From positions 44,869 through 73,092 of the forward strand of contig NZGU01000022.1 of the NCBI GenBank assembly GCA_002691095.1: a DNA stretch of 28,224 nt, in the 5' to 3' direction. The notes below the pieces were generated by a model, which saw only the letters and a program-made list of their open reading frames with translations, made no database searches and was not told the DNA's origin. Below are positions 14,236-23,204 of this stretch, piece after piece. The stretch comes from Kiritimatiellaceae bacterium (GTDB lineage Bacteria > Verrucomicrobiota > Kiritimatiellia > Kiritimatiellales > Pontiellaceae). The translations under genes and the position numbers were made by a program. Within the stretch, counting starts at the first letter, position 1; each line of letters starts with the position of its first letter.

Positions 14236-15396
14236 CTAGTTTGTGTCCATGGTTTGCAGCTGGGCGGTGTTGAGGCGTTGGGCCGTCGCGACCGATTCAC
14301 TGCGGTTTAAAAAAATGGCTTGTAAAATAGCGCCCATGCCCAGCCAGAGGCTGATGGCTTGAACGGGCAATTCCAACGCGGGAATTAAACCGATTAAAGC
14401 GAGAAGTAGCAAGCCGATTGCGCTGGCGAGCAGGAGACGGCCGGTGGGGGCACCGGTGAGGCGGAGCAGGAGAAGCCCGATGAGGCAGGCGGTGACGATT
14501 TGGCTGAGATAGACCCAGGCGCCCCAGAGGCCGAGCATGAGTAGACCGGTGGGGAGACCGACGAAAGAGGTGAGGCAGAAGACGCCGAGGATGGGAAGAG
14601 CACCGGAGGCAAGAAATCCGATGAGGGAGCTTTTGAGGGGGGCGGTGAAGACAAAGTGGGTGGCGTGGGCGGCTTGTGAGGGAAAGAGGAGGAGATAGGC
14701 GGCACCGGCGAGAAAGGCGGCAAAGAGCCAGAGGCCGCGAGATTTGAGTCGGGCGGGTGAGAGGGGGGCTTGTGTGGGGTTGCTTTCGATAAGCTGGATG
14801 GAGCCTTCTACTTGTGCGGGATCGAGCAGGAGGAGGTTGTCGGAGCGATACGTAAAGTCGCCGCCGATGCGGAGGGTCTCTTCGGTGAGAATTTCCCGTG
14901 CCTGTAGATGGGTGGTGCCCGCGATGGTGCCGTCGAGGTTCAGGAGGCTACCGGCGGTGACATGCAGATCGCCGCCAATGGTCCCTTCGGAGATGACTTT
15001 ATCGGCCAAAATACGAACATTGCCACCGATGACGGCTTCTTGGTTGATCGTGACGGTGTCGGCGAGCAGCAGCAGGTTGCCTTCGACGATCCCTTCGATG
15101 CGGATGACTTTACCGGTGATGCGGGCGTTGCGTTTGGCGATACCGCTGAGCACGGTCTCCATCCCGGCGATGCCGTTGATGTTGCCCGCGTAGGTTCCGT
15201 TGAGTTGGAGGGGATTGGCGCAGATGATGGACAGGTCGTTAAGGAAGATGCCTTCGGGCTGGGCGACGGTGGAAACGACCCATTGTTCGTCTGAAATGGT
15301 TTGGTTGGCGGGAATGAGATATTGATTGGTAAAGGTGAAGGCGGAGGCGGAGGCGAAGAAGGGGAGTAGGCAGGCGGTGAGAAGGGCTAGTCGCAT
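14236..15396 (-). CDS. Secreted/membrane protein with bactofilin-like beta-helix and multi-TM C-terminus
   Basis: The 386-residue product has a signal peptide (residues 1-19, SASA-F cleavage region). It then has a repetitive stretch at about 60-210 with regular G-x-hydrophobic turns (VEGNLLLLADTV, IGGNVRILADKV, IGGDLHVTAG), typical of a polymer-forming right-handed beta-helix. From about 220 there are five likely transmembrane helices. Unlike cytoplasmic bactofilins, the helix would sit outside the membrane. Its start overlaps the end of nfeD by 10 nt, with a GAGG ribosome site inside nfeD, and floA follows 18 nt later. This suggests a structural role in the NfeD-FloA assembly; that role is inferred from position. 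Confidence 0.8.
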   Translation of the reverse strand: MRLALLTACLLPFFASASAFTFTNQYLIPANQTISDEQWVVSTVAQPEGIFLNDLSIICANPLQLNGTYAGNINGIAGMETVLSGIAKRNARITGKVIRIEGIVEGNLLLLADTVTINQEAVIGGNVRILADKVISEGTIGGDLHVTAGSLLNLDGTIAGTTHLQAREILTEETLRIGGDFTYRSDNLLLLDPAQVEGSIQLIESNPTQAPLSPARLKSRGLWLFAAFLAGAAYLLLFPSQAAHATHFVFTAPLKSSLIGFLASGALPILGVFCLTSFVGLPTGLLMLGLWGAWVYLSQIVTACLIGLLLLRLTGAPTGRLLLASAIGLLLLALIGLIPALELPVQAISLWLGMGAILQAIFLNRSESVATAQRLNTAQLQTMDTN

Positions 15397-15869
15397 GGAG
15401 GCACCTCGCGGACGGTGATCGTGGCGTTCTGGGTGCTGACGACTCGGATAGGTTTGCCGGCTTCGATCCAGTCGGCATCGGCCATGACGTCGTGGCGTTT
15501 GCCCTTGATGTGGGCGATGCCAGCAGGGCGGAGGTTGGAGATGGATTCACCGGCGTCATCTACCGACACGGTGAGCTGGTTGTGGGATTGGGAGTGGTCG
15601 AGGTTGTCGGTGAGGGTGAGGCCGCGCCCGACGCGACTTTTGGGAAAGAAGCGAATCCAGATGATGAAGGTGAGAATAAGCAGGAGCAGCAGGCCGATGG
15701 CGCTGAGCGTATTCCACGGAGCTGCAAACTGGAAATAGCCGACGGCGGCGGCAGCGAGCCAAAGCAGCGCACCGATAATTCCTAGAATTCCGCCGGGTAG
15801 AAAAATTTCGATACCGATGAGTAGAAAGCCGCTGAGGACTAGCGTTGCGTATAGTGATGAAGGTTCCAT
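15387..15869 (-). CDS. nfeD: NfeD family membrane protein (short form)
   Basis: A 160-residue NfeD without the N-terminal ClpP-like protease of long forms. Hydrophobic helices occupy roughly residues 8-24, 28-48 and 54-72. The C-terminal OB-fold (residues 105-157) carries the family pattern LRPAGIAHIKGKRHDVMADADWIEAGKPIRVV. Short NfeD proteins are encoded beside flotillin/stomatin genes and act with them in the membrane. It is the first gene of the cluster nfeD, beta-helix protein, floA, Pro-rich protein. No Shine-Dalgarno sequence is seen. A weak promoter (TTGAAA at 15903-15898, 16 nt, TAAGCT) ends 6 nt before the ATG and overlaps the thiD stop. Confidence 0.93.
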   Translation of the reverse strand: MEPSSLYATLVLSGFLLIGIEIFLPGGILGIIGALLWLAAAAVGYFQFAAPWNTLSAIGLLLLLILTFIIWIRFFPKSRVGRGLTLTDNLDHSQSHNQLTVSVDDAGESISNLRPAGIAHIKGKRHDVMADADWIEAGKPIRVVSTQNATITVREVPPCD

Positions 15870-15875
15870 GTTTTC

Positions 15876-15903
15876 AGCTTATCAATTAATTTAATTATTT
15901 CAA
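15876..15903 (-). promoter_or_regulatory. Putative promoter of the nfeD-floA operon
   Basis: On the - strand, TTGAAA (15903-15898) is followed after 16 nt by TAAGCT (15881-15876), then 6 nt and the ATG of nfeD. The spacer is entirely AT-rich. Layout copies the tsaC promoter exactly, but the -10 box matches the consensus only 3 of 6. Confidence 0.35.
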
Positions 15904-16709
15904 CAGATGTTCGGTTGATATTGGCGAGCATTACAGGGCGGGGGGAACGGAAGGGGGCCGTGCCCGTTTCCGAGGGAGTGGGCTTCGTGCAGGTTCTGAT
16001 TGAGATAGGTTTTGGCGGTTATGATGGCGTCGGTTAGGAGCTGTTTGTTTGCGAGAGCGGCGGCGATGGCGGCGGCGAGTAGACAACCGGTGCCGTGGGT
16101 GGCGGGGGTGTTGATGCGGGGGCTTTCGAGCTGGAAGCGGGTGTGGGCGTCTGCGTAGAAGTCGGAGCAGATGTTGCCGGGGGCGTGGCCGCCTTTGATG
16201 AGAACGGCGGGGGCTCCGAGTTGGAGGAGGGCGTCCGCATAGGCTGAGGGGGTGGCGCTGGGCAGACCGGTTAGCTGAGCGGCTTCGGGTAGGTTGGGGG
16301 TGATGAGGGTGGTGCGGGGGAGGATGCGTTGGCGCAGGGTTTCAAGTTGGTGGGGGGCGAGCAGGGGGGGGCCGGAGGTGGCGCGTAGGACCGGATCGCA
16401 GATGAGGGGGGTGGCGGGGCGCGTGTCGAGCAGGTCGGCGATGGTCTCGACGGCGTCGCCGAGCATACCGGTTTTGATGCATGCGGGCGGGAGGTCGTGG
16501 TGGAGGCTCTGCCATTGTGCTTGTATGAGGGAGGGCGAGACGGCTTCGATTTGTTGAACGCCAAGCGTGTTTTGGGCTGTGATGGCGGTGGTGATGGAAC
16601 AGCCGTGGTGCCCGAAGGCACGGAATACCTGTAGGTCGGCTTGGAGTCCGGCACCGCCGCCGCTGTCGGAGCCGGCAATGGTCCAGAGAGTGGAGGGGTT
16701 AGCGCTCAT
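15900..16709 (-). CDS. thiD: Hydroxymethylpyrimidine/phosphomethylpyrimidine kinase
   Basis: A 269-residue ribokinase-fold enzyme that phosphorylates HMP and HMP-P for thiamine synthesis. I start it at the ATG at 16709, where the first strand begins (TLWTIAGSDSGGGAGLQADL near residues 7-26); the frame open to 16790 lies inside the ftsB-like gene. Other motifs: IKTGMLGD near 75-82, CDPVLRATSG near 105-114, TPNLPEAAQLTG near 138-149, LIKGGHA near 170-176, and THGTGCLLAAAIAAAL near 203-218. Length is normal. The start overlaps the upstream ftsB-like stop by 11 nt, so the two are translationally linked. No other thiamine gene is visible here. Confidence 0.93.
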   Translation of the reverse strand: MSANPSTLWTIAGSDSGGGAGLQADLQVFRAFGHHGCSITTAITAQNTLGVQQIEAVSPSLIQAQWQSLHHDLPPACIKTGMLGDAVETIADLLDTRPATPLICDPVLRATSGPPLLAPHQLETLRQRILPRTTLITPNLPEAAQLTGLPSATPSAYADALLQLGAPAVLIKGGHAPGNICSDFYADAHTRFQLESPRINTPATHGTGCLLAAAIAAALANKQLLTDAIITAKTYLNQNLHEAHSLGNGHGPLPFPPPCNARQYQPNIC

Positions 16710-17013
16710 CCTTTTCCAGGGTTTCGGGAAAGTGAAAGATGGTTTCTTCGGGGTGGGCATAGCCGACTTCGTGGGCGATGCGTTCGACAAAGTCGGGGTC
16801 GGTCACGAAGCGACGTTGGTTCTCTTTGAGTTGTTGTTCAGCTGCCGTGGTTTGATCGATTTCGCGCTGCAATTCCTGACTGCGTTGCTGATAGGTGTTG
16901 AGTTGGTTCACTTTGGGAATGAAGGCGAGGGAGATGCCGATGATGGCGACCAAGATGAGAACGCCGAGGCCGACGCGGTTGATGATGTTCCAATATGAAT
17001 CAGTCTGTCGCAT
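16699..17013 (-). CDS. Septum formation initiator, FtsB/DivIC family
   Basis: The 104-residue protein has a short cytoplasmic tail, one transmembrane helix at about residues 14-32, and a coiled coil at about 36-66. A C-terminal segment follows with DPDFVERIAHEVGYAHPEET (72-91), which matches the FtsB/DivIC pattern in which an ARE-x-LGY-like motif follows the coiled coil. Such proteins bridge FtsL and FtsQ in the divisome. The gene lies downstream of eno, the same enolase-ftsB order seen in many bacteria, but here a terminator and a new promoter separate them. AGGGAA lies just upstream of the ATG. Confidence 0.88.
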   Translation of the reverse strand: MRQTDSYWNIINRVGLGVLILVAIIGISLAFIPKVNQLNTYQQRSQELQREIDQTTAAEQQLKENQRRFVTDPDFVERIAHEVGYAHPEETIFHFPETLEKDER

Positions 17014-17034
17014 GCATTCCCTGTAAAGAGATGC

Positions 17035-17063
17035 ATCGTAAAGGTTGTTGGGGAGGCTCGCAA
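17035..17063 (-). promoter_or_regulatory. Promoter of the ftsB-like/thiD unit
   Basis: On the - strand, TTGCGA (17063-17058), a 17 nt spacer and TACGAT (17040-17035) form a plausible promoter. It lies directly after the eno terminator and predicts a start near 17028, 15 nt before the ATG. Confidence 0.5.
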
Positions 17064-17068
17064 GAGCG

Positions 17069-17096
17069 AAAAAAGGCGGCTCGGGGAGCCGCCTTT
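17069..17096 (-). terminator. Intrinsic terminator of eno
   Basis: An 11 bp GC-rich stem (17096-17086 with 17082-17072, 3 nt loop) is followed on the - strand by a run of T ending at 17069; the innermost T of the run also pair in the stem. It lies 21 nt after the eno stop. Confidence 0.88.
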
Positions 17097-17117
17097 CGGG
17101 TTGATCTGTGGGCGCGC

Positions 17118-18395
17118 TTATGCGTCGCCGTAGCGGCTGTCGCTGCCTAGCATCTCTTCGATGCGGAGGAGTTGGTTGTATTTGGAGATACGGTCAGAGC
17201 GGCTTAGGGAGCCGGTTTTGATTTGACCGGCGTTGGTGGCAACGGCGATATCGGCAATGGTCGTATCAGATGTTTCGCCGGAGCGGTGTGAGACGACGGC
17301 GGTGAAACCGGCTTTGTGAGCCATCTCGATGGCGTCGAGGGTTTCGGTGAGGGTTCCGATTTGGTTGACTTTGATGAGGATGGAGTTGCCGCACCCTTCT
17401 TCGATACCGCGGGTGAGGAATTTAACGTTGGTGACGAATAGGTCGTCGCCGACGAGCTGGCAGCGTTGGCCGACTTTGTCGGTGAGGACTTTCCAGCCGG
17501 TCCAGTCTTCTTCGTTCATGCCGTCTTCGATGGAGTCGATGGGGTAGGAGTCGATGAGGGAGGCGAGGTAGTCGGCTTGCTCTTCTGAGGAGCGTTTGGC
17601 GCCAGCATCGCCTTCAAACTTGGCATAGTTATAGATGCCGTCTTCGTAGAATTCTGAGGCGGCGCAGTCGAGGGCGATGGTCACGTCTGTGCCGGGTTCG
17701 TAGCCTGCGTCGCGTACGGCTTGCATGATGGAGTCGAGTGCTTCTTCGGTGCCTCCTTCGAAGTTGGGGGCGAAGCCGCCTTCGTCGCCTACGGCGGTGG
17801 AGAGGCCTTTGCTTTTGATGATGGCTTTCAGTGCGTGGAAGACTTCGGCTCCGCAGCGGAGGCCTTCTTTGAAGGTGTCGGCGCCGACGGGGCGGATCAT
17901 GAATTCCTGGAAGGCGATGGGGGCATCGGAGTGAGAGCCGCCGTTGATGATGTTCATCATTGGAACGGGGAGGGCTTTGGCGTTGGTGCCGCCGATGTAG
18001 CGGAAGAGGGGAATGCCGAGCTCGTCAGCGGCGGCGTGTGCTGCTGCGAGGGAGACGCCGAGCATGGCGTTGGCGCCGAGTTTGGATTTGGTTTCGGTGC
18101 CGTCTAGTTCGAGCATGAGGTTGTCGATGCCGACTTGGTCGATGGCGTCCATGCCGAGGATGGCGGGGGCGATGATGTCGTTTACGTTGTCGACTGCTTT
18201 TTGGCAGCCTTTGCCGAGGTAGCGTTCTTTGTCGCCGTCGCGTAGTTCGAGGGCTTCGTTGACGCCGGTGGAGGCACCGGAGGGAACGGCGGCGCGTCCG
18301 GTGGCGCCGGAGTCGAGTACGATATCAACTTCTAGGGTGGGGTTGCCGCGAGAGTCGAGGATTTCACGTGCGATTACATCGATGATTTCAGACAT
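17118..18395 (-). CDS. eno: Enolase (phosphopyruvate hydratase)
   Basis: The 425-residue glycolytic enzyme interconverts 2-phosphoglycerate and phosphoenolpyruvate. Signature segments are all present: AREILDSRGNPTLEVDI near residues 9-25, PSGASTG with the mobile loop near 38-44, MNIINGGSHSDAPIAFQEFMI near 147-167, the metal-binding aspartates in SIEDGMNEEDW near 285-295, LIKVNQIGTLTE with catalytic Lys near 334-345, and SHRSGETSDTTIADIAV near 366-382. Length is normal. AGGAGA at 18406-18401 sits 5 nt before the ATG. It has its own promoter and terminator. Its G over C strand bias is weaker than in its neighbours, as expected for a highly expressed, codon-selected gene. Confidence 0.98.
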   Translation of the reverse strand: MSEIIDVIAREILDSRGNPTLEVDIVLDSGATGRAAVPSGASTGVNEALELRDGDKERYLGKGCQKAVDNVNDIIAPAILGMDAIDQVGIDNLMLELDGTETKSKLGANAMLGVSLAAAHAAADELGIPLFRYIGGTNAKALPVPMMNIINGGSHSDAPIAFQEFMIRPVGADTFKEGLRCGAEVFHALKAIIKSKGLSTAVGDEGGFAPNFEGGTEEALDSIMQAVRDAGYEPGTDVTIALDCAASEFYEDGIYNYAKFEGDAGAKRSSEEQADYLASLIDSYPIDSIEDGMNEEDWTGWKVLTDKVGQRCQLVGDDLFVTNVKFLTRGIEEGCGNSILIKVNQIGTLTETLDAIEMAHKAGFTAVVSHRSGETSDTTIADIAVATNAGQIKTGSLSRSDRISKYNQLLRIEEMLGSDSRYGDA

Positions 18396-18449
18396 TTTTT
18401 TCTCCTGATAACTATTTGCTGTGTTGGACTTTTTGTTTGTAAAGGCGTG

Positions 18450-18478
18450 AATATAGGGGTGGGAGGGGTGGGTCGCAA
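18450..18478 (-). promoter_or_regulatory. Promoter of eno
   Basis: On the - strand, TTGCGA (18478-18473), an exact 17 nt spacer and TATATT (18455-18450) match sigma-70-type boxes. The expected start is near 18443, giving a leader of about 48 nt with the Shine-Dalgarno AGGAGA near its end. Confidence 0.65.
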
Positions 18479-18503
18479 TTCAATTATGGTTAGAAGTTGG
18501 TGT

Positions 18504-19868
18504 CTACCAGCGGAGGATAGAGAGCTGGGTGGTGCGGGCTTTGAACATCTGTTGCATGGGTACCCAGCGTTCGGTGTAATCGGCGCCCCAGCTGTCGCTG
18601 ATGCAGAGCTCTCTTTGTTGGAGATTGTATCCGATAATCATGCAGATGTGGCCGCCACCGCGGCTAAATTCGAGGGCTTCGAGATCGAGGTCGGGTTCTT
18701 CGGGTTCGAGTCCGGAGCGGAGGGCGTGGTTGTGGTTGGCAACGGTTTGAAAGCCGGGCGTGCTCCAGAAGCTCCACATGATGGGGAGTCCGTGGTCGAT
18801 CTGTTTGGCGATTTCTTTGATGTCCATATCGCGTTCGAGGTCGATGAGGTCGCGTCCATATGCGGAGAGTAGGGGTTCCATGGCTTGTTTGATGAGGTGA
18901 GGATAGGTTCCGCCACCGGGGCTGGTGTTGGCGGCGACGGCGATGAGGTACATATCGGCGGGGATATCGAAGTAGCGCAGGTAGCGTTCCCAGGTGGCGG
19001 GTGAGCAGTAGCCTTTGGGGCCTTGGTCGATCATGGGGATATTTTGGATGATGGTGTCGCCGTTGGGTCGGCGGGCGACGTTTTGGGTGGCGCGTTGGCG
19101 GAGTTGGGTGTAGCCGAGGCTGTCGATGCGGCCCCCGCGGTCGGCTCGGGGGGCGGGCATGATTTTGAGGGCGGCGTATTTGCCTTCCATGAGCGAGACC
19201 ATGAGGGCGTGGTCGTTCCAGTCCCAGCGCCAGACTTTTTCGCGCAAGTCGCCGCGGCCGAGGGAGTCGCGTTTGGGTTTGCCGAGGATGGGTTGGAGTT
19301 GGGCGACGAGGGCTTCGGCGGCGGCTTCGATTTTGTGTCGGGCGCTGGTGCTGTAGCCTTGGGGGGCGTCGCCTTGGTTGAGGAAGACGAGGGTGAGGCT
19401 GTCGATCTTTTCAGCGCGGCCGTAGAGGGTGCAGGCGTAGAGGGGTTGGGTGAGGACGTGGAGTTCGCCGGCGGGGTAGGTGCGGTAGTTTTCCATGAAG
19501 TCGGTTTTGGATTCGAGGGGGATTTCGAGGCGGATGGCGGTAGCGGTGGGGTCGTCGTCCCAGAGCCAGTCGTCTTGCCAGAGTTCGATGCCGAAGGTTT
19601 GGTTGAGGGTTTGCCAGGGGACGTTGTGGAGGCGGCCGCGTTTTCGGCGTTGGAGGAGGTATTCGAGGTGCTGGACGTCTTTTTCGGAGAAGCGGTCGAA
19701 GGAGACGGTGATGGTGGAGCGGTCTTGCCGTTTGAGGACGACTTCGCGGCGGGTGTAGACTTTGACGACTTCGGCTTCGATTTGACGGCCGGTTTCGCGG
19801 TCGGTCCAGAGGCGTGCGTCGGCCGTGAGTATGCACAGGAGTGTGAGTGCTGTGATGTACCGATTCAT
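18504..19868 (-). CDS. Secreted protein with SHD1-like domain and C39-like cysteine peptidase domain
   Basis: The 454-residue product begins with a short signal peptide (residues 1-18). Residues 19-72 resemble an SHD1-type domain (RLWTDRETGRQIEAEVVKV, then VVLKRQDRSTITVSFDRFSEKDVQHL), common in exported proteins of planctomycetes and verrucomicrobia. The middle (80-260) is unrecognised. The C-terminal 275-454 looks like a C39-like papain-fold peptidase: DQGPKGYCSPA with Gln282 and Cys288, GGGHICMIIGYN with His407, and SDSWG with Asp425. All catalytic positions are kept, so activity is possible. Target unknown. A TATAGA -10-like box (19882-19877) lies 8 nt before the ATG, with no clear -35 and no Shine-Dalgarno sequence. 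Confidence 0.8.
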   Translation of the reverse strand: MNRYITALTLLCILTADARLWTDRETGRQIEAEVVKVYTRREVVLKRQDRSTITVSFDRFSEKDVQHLEYLLQRRKRGRLHNVPWQTLNQTFGIELWQDDWLWDDDPTATAIRLEIPLESKTDFMENYRTYPAGELHVLTQPLYACTLYGRAEKIDSLTLVFLNQGDAPQGYSTSARHKIEAAAEALVAQLQPILGKPKRDSLGRGDLREKVWRWDWNDHALMVSLMEGKYAALKIMPAPRADRGGRIDSLGYTQLRQRATQNVARRPNGDTIIQNIPMIDQGPKGYCSPATWERYLRYFDIPADMYLIAVAANTSPGGGTYPHLIKQAMEPLLSAYGRDLIDLERDMDIKEIAKQIDHGLPIMWSFWSTPGFQTVANHNHALRSGLEPEEPDLDLEALEFSRGGGHICMIIGYNLQQRELCISDSWGADYTERWVPMQQMFKARTTQLSILRW

Positions 19869-19914
19869 GTTTTCATTCTATACAATTGAAGGCGGATAAA
19901 GTAGATAAAGTTTT

Positions 19915-20691
19915 ATGGTTTTTTTTGATGCGCATTGTCATTTGCAGGATGAGCGGTTGGTGCCGGAGTGGCCGGGGGTGCTGGCGCGTGCGCGGCGTGC
20001 GGGTGTTTTGGGTATTGCGGTGAAGGGGGCGCGGGAGTCGGATTGGTCGCGGGTGGCGGCGCTGGCGGAGCGGGAGAAGGGGTTGCACCCTTCATTTGGG
20101 CTTCATCCGTGGTTTTTGGGGGAGCGGAGCGGGGATTGGGTGGCAGCATTGGAGGCGCGGTTGGTGGCGTTTCCGGAGGCTGGTGTGGGGGAAATTGGAC
20201 TGGATCCGGAGCCGAAGGGGGGCGGTGGGGTGCCGATGGAGGAGCAGGAGGAGGTGTTTAAAGCGCAGCTGGCGTTGGCGGTGGGGTTGGATCGTGCGGT
20301 TAGTATTCATGTGCGGGGGGCGTGGGGACGGTTGGTGGCGTTGTTGGATGAGGTGGATTTTCCGGAGCGTTGGATGGTGCATTGTTTCGGTGGGTCGGTG
20401 GAGGTGGCGCGGGTGCTGTTGGCTCGGGGGGCGTATCTGTCGTTTTCGGGGACGGTGACGCGGGTGAATAATCGGCGGGCGGTGGCGGTATTGCCGGCGG
20501 TGCCGGTGGAGCGGTTGCTGGTGGAGACGGATGCGCCTGATTTGTTGCCACGAGGGGCGGTGGGGCCGTTGAATGAGCCGGCGAATGTGGTTCGGGTGGT
20601 GGAGCGGGTGGCGGCCATTCGAGGGGAGTCGGTGGGTGAGCTGGCGAAGCAGACGGATCAAAATGCGCGGCGGTTTTTTGGCGTAACGTAA
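19915..20691 (+). CDS. TatD-family metal-dependent hydrolase
   Basis: A 258-residue amidohydrolase-fold enzyme of the TatD DNase group. The metal-binding DAHCHL lies at residues 5-10, FGLHPWFL near 60-67, GEIGLDPE near 91-98, a histidine in SIHVRGA near 124-130, VHCFGGS near 154-160, and ETDAPDLLP near 203-211. Family members are 3'-5' exonucleases or D-aminoacyl-tRNA deacylase-like; the exact substrate is not clear. It diverges from the C39-like peptidase gene across a 46 nt gap. No Shine-Dalgarno sequence is seen. It is very G-rich, and the last residue is followed by a short gap before the symporter genes. Confidence 0.88.
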   Translation: MVFFDAHCHLQDERLVPEWPGVLARARRAGVLGIAVKGARESDWSRVAALAEREKGLHPSFGLHPWFLGERSGDWVAALEARLVAFPEAGVGEIGLDPEPKGGGGVPMEEQEEVFKAQLALAVGLDRAVSIHVRGAWGRLVALLDEVDFPERWMVHCFGGSVEVARVLLARGAYLSFSGTVTRVNNRRAVAVLPAVPVERLLVETDAPDLLPRGAVGPLNEPANVVRVVERVAAIRGESVGELAKQTDQNARRFFGVT

Positions 20692-20702
20692 TTTTTTCGG
20701 TA

Positions 20703-20732
20703 TTGCCAGGGGGGGGGGTTAGGTTGTACATC
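20703..20732 (+). promoter_or_regulatory. Possible promoter of the symporter pair with a G10 spacer tract
   Basis: TTGCCA at 20703-20708 could be a -35 box. Immediately after it come ten G in a row (20709-20718), and weak -10 candidates (TGTACA at 20725, TACATC at 20727) give spacers of 16 or 18. The ATG follows at 20741 with no Shine-Dalgarno sequence. Length change in the G run would alter the spacer. Confidence 0.3.
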
Positions 20733-20740
20733 TACCCGCT

Positions 20741-21010
20741 ATGGAATCTAAAAAGAGTCGAGAATATCATCGAGCTGCCTTGCGTTTGTTGACGGGGCTG
20801 CTGTGTGTGTGGTTTGGGTTGAGCTTCGGGTGTTCTATTCTGTTGCGGGACTGGTTGGATGCGCATGCGCCGACGGTGGGACATGCTCCGTTTGGTTTTT
20901 GGATGGCGCAGCAGGGGTCGATTTTTGGGTTTGTGGTCTTGCTGGTGATTTATGCATGGGGGATGAATCGGTTGGAGGAGCGTTTTCGCTCTGATGAGGA
21001 GGGGAAGTAG
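20741..21010 (+). CDS. DUF4212 small subunit of a sodium/solute symporter
   Basis: An 89-residue membrane protein with two hydrophobic helices, at about residues 13-32 and 56-76. The family pattern is clear: YHRAALRLLTGLLCVWFGLSFG near 9-30 and PFGFWMAQQGSIFGFVVLLVIYAWGMNRLE near 50-79. These DUF4212 proteins are encoded next to SSS-family transporters of the VC_2705/acetate type and are thought to be accessory subunits. Here the stop ends at 21010 and the transporter starts at 21011 with no gap, so both are translated together; GAGGAGGGGAAG at the end of this gene serves as ribosome site for the next. Confidence 0.92.
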   Translation: MESKKSREYHRAALRLLTGLLCVWFGLSFGCSILLRDWLDAHAPTVGHAPFGFWMAQQGSIFGFVVLLVIYAWGMNRLEERFRSDEEGK

Positions 21011-22684
<1,674 letters not shown>

Positions 22685-22691
22685 GGCAGGG

Positions 22692-23030
22692 CTAGGGGAT
22701 GATCAGGGGATTATCCTTTTGAGGTGCGATGGGCGAGTCGCTCTCGGAAGGGACTGTTTTCTTTTTCGGCTTTGAGGCTTCTTTGTCGATGTTGGACCAC
22801 GTAGGTGCTGGCAGTGCTTGTATATCGGGATTGGATACATTGGTTAGTAATCCTTTATCCATGGTCTGGGTTGCGGTGTTGGTGGTTCTTGGTTTTGGAT
22901 TGGGTTTTCGAGTTGGCATATAGGGAGACGCAGTGTTTTGTGGCTGTTGACGTTTGATGAGCTGGTTGTGCTCATACACCACCCAGCCGAGCAGCAGTAG
23001 AACGGTTAAAACTAACGGGTATATTTTCAT
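22692..23030 (-). CDS. Small membrane-anchored protein, unknown function
   Basis: A 112-residue ORF with one N-terminal hydrophobic helix (residues 5-18) and a low-complexity outer tail rich in Pro, Thr, Asn, Lys and Ser. I recognise no family. It is convergent with the symporter gene (7 nt apart) and divergent from the vWA gene. There is no Shine-Dalgarno sequence before the ATG. The signal-anchor topology and the lack of any better frame on the other strand support it, but such low-complexity ORFs are hard to confirm. Confidence 0.55.
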   Translation of the reverse strand: MKIYPLVLTVLLLLGWVVYEHNQLIKRQQPQNTASPYMPTRKPNPKPRTTNTATQTMDKGLLTNVSNPDIQALPAPTWSNIDKEASKPKKKTVPSESDSPIAPQKDNPLIIP

Positions 23031-23204
23031 AAGAATAAGTAATTAATTTATGGTATTAATTTTTATAAACATAAATAAAATCCACAGAGTATCAATTGTT
23101 TTTTTATGTTTAGCGTTCGATAGTTGATTTGGGCTTGGGATAGTACATTTGAATAGAAAGAGCAGATTAGCTTTCTTCTGTAGTTTTAGGTATAAGTGTA
23201 GCGT
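23031..23204. promoter_or_regulatory. AT-rich divergent intergenic region
   Basis: This 174 nt gap between two divergent genes is far more AT-rich than its surroundings. On the + strand TATAAG (23191-23196) looks like a -10 box 8 nt before the ATG at 23205, with only a poor -35 (TTAGCT, 23167-23172, 18 nt spacer). No terminator or clear repeat is seen. Confidence 0.5.

Noticed and set aside
16710..16790. Longer N-terminus for ThiD starting at 16790
   Set aside because: It lies within the ftsB-like gene, is unlike ThiD, and the ATG at 16709 gives a family-length protein.
19023..19889. 288-residue open frame on + opposite the C39-like peptidase gene
   Set aside because: The product is almost only Gly, Val, Glu, Phe and Asp with no pattern; it is the mirror of C-rich codons in the real - strand gene.
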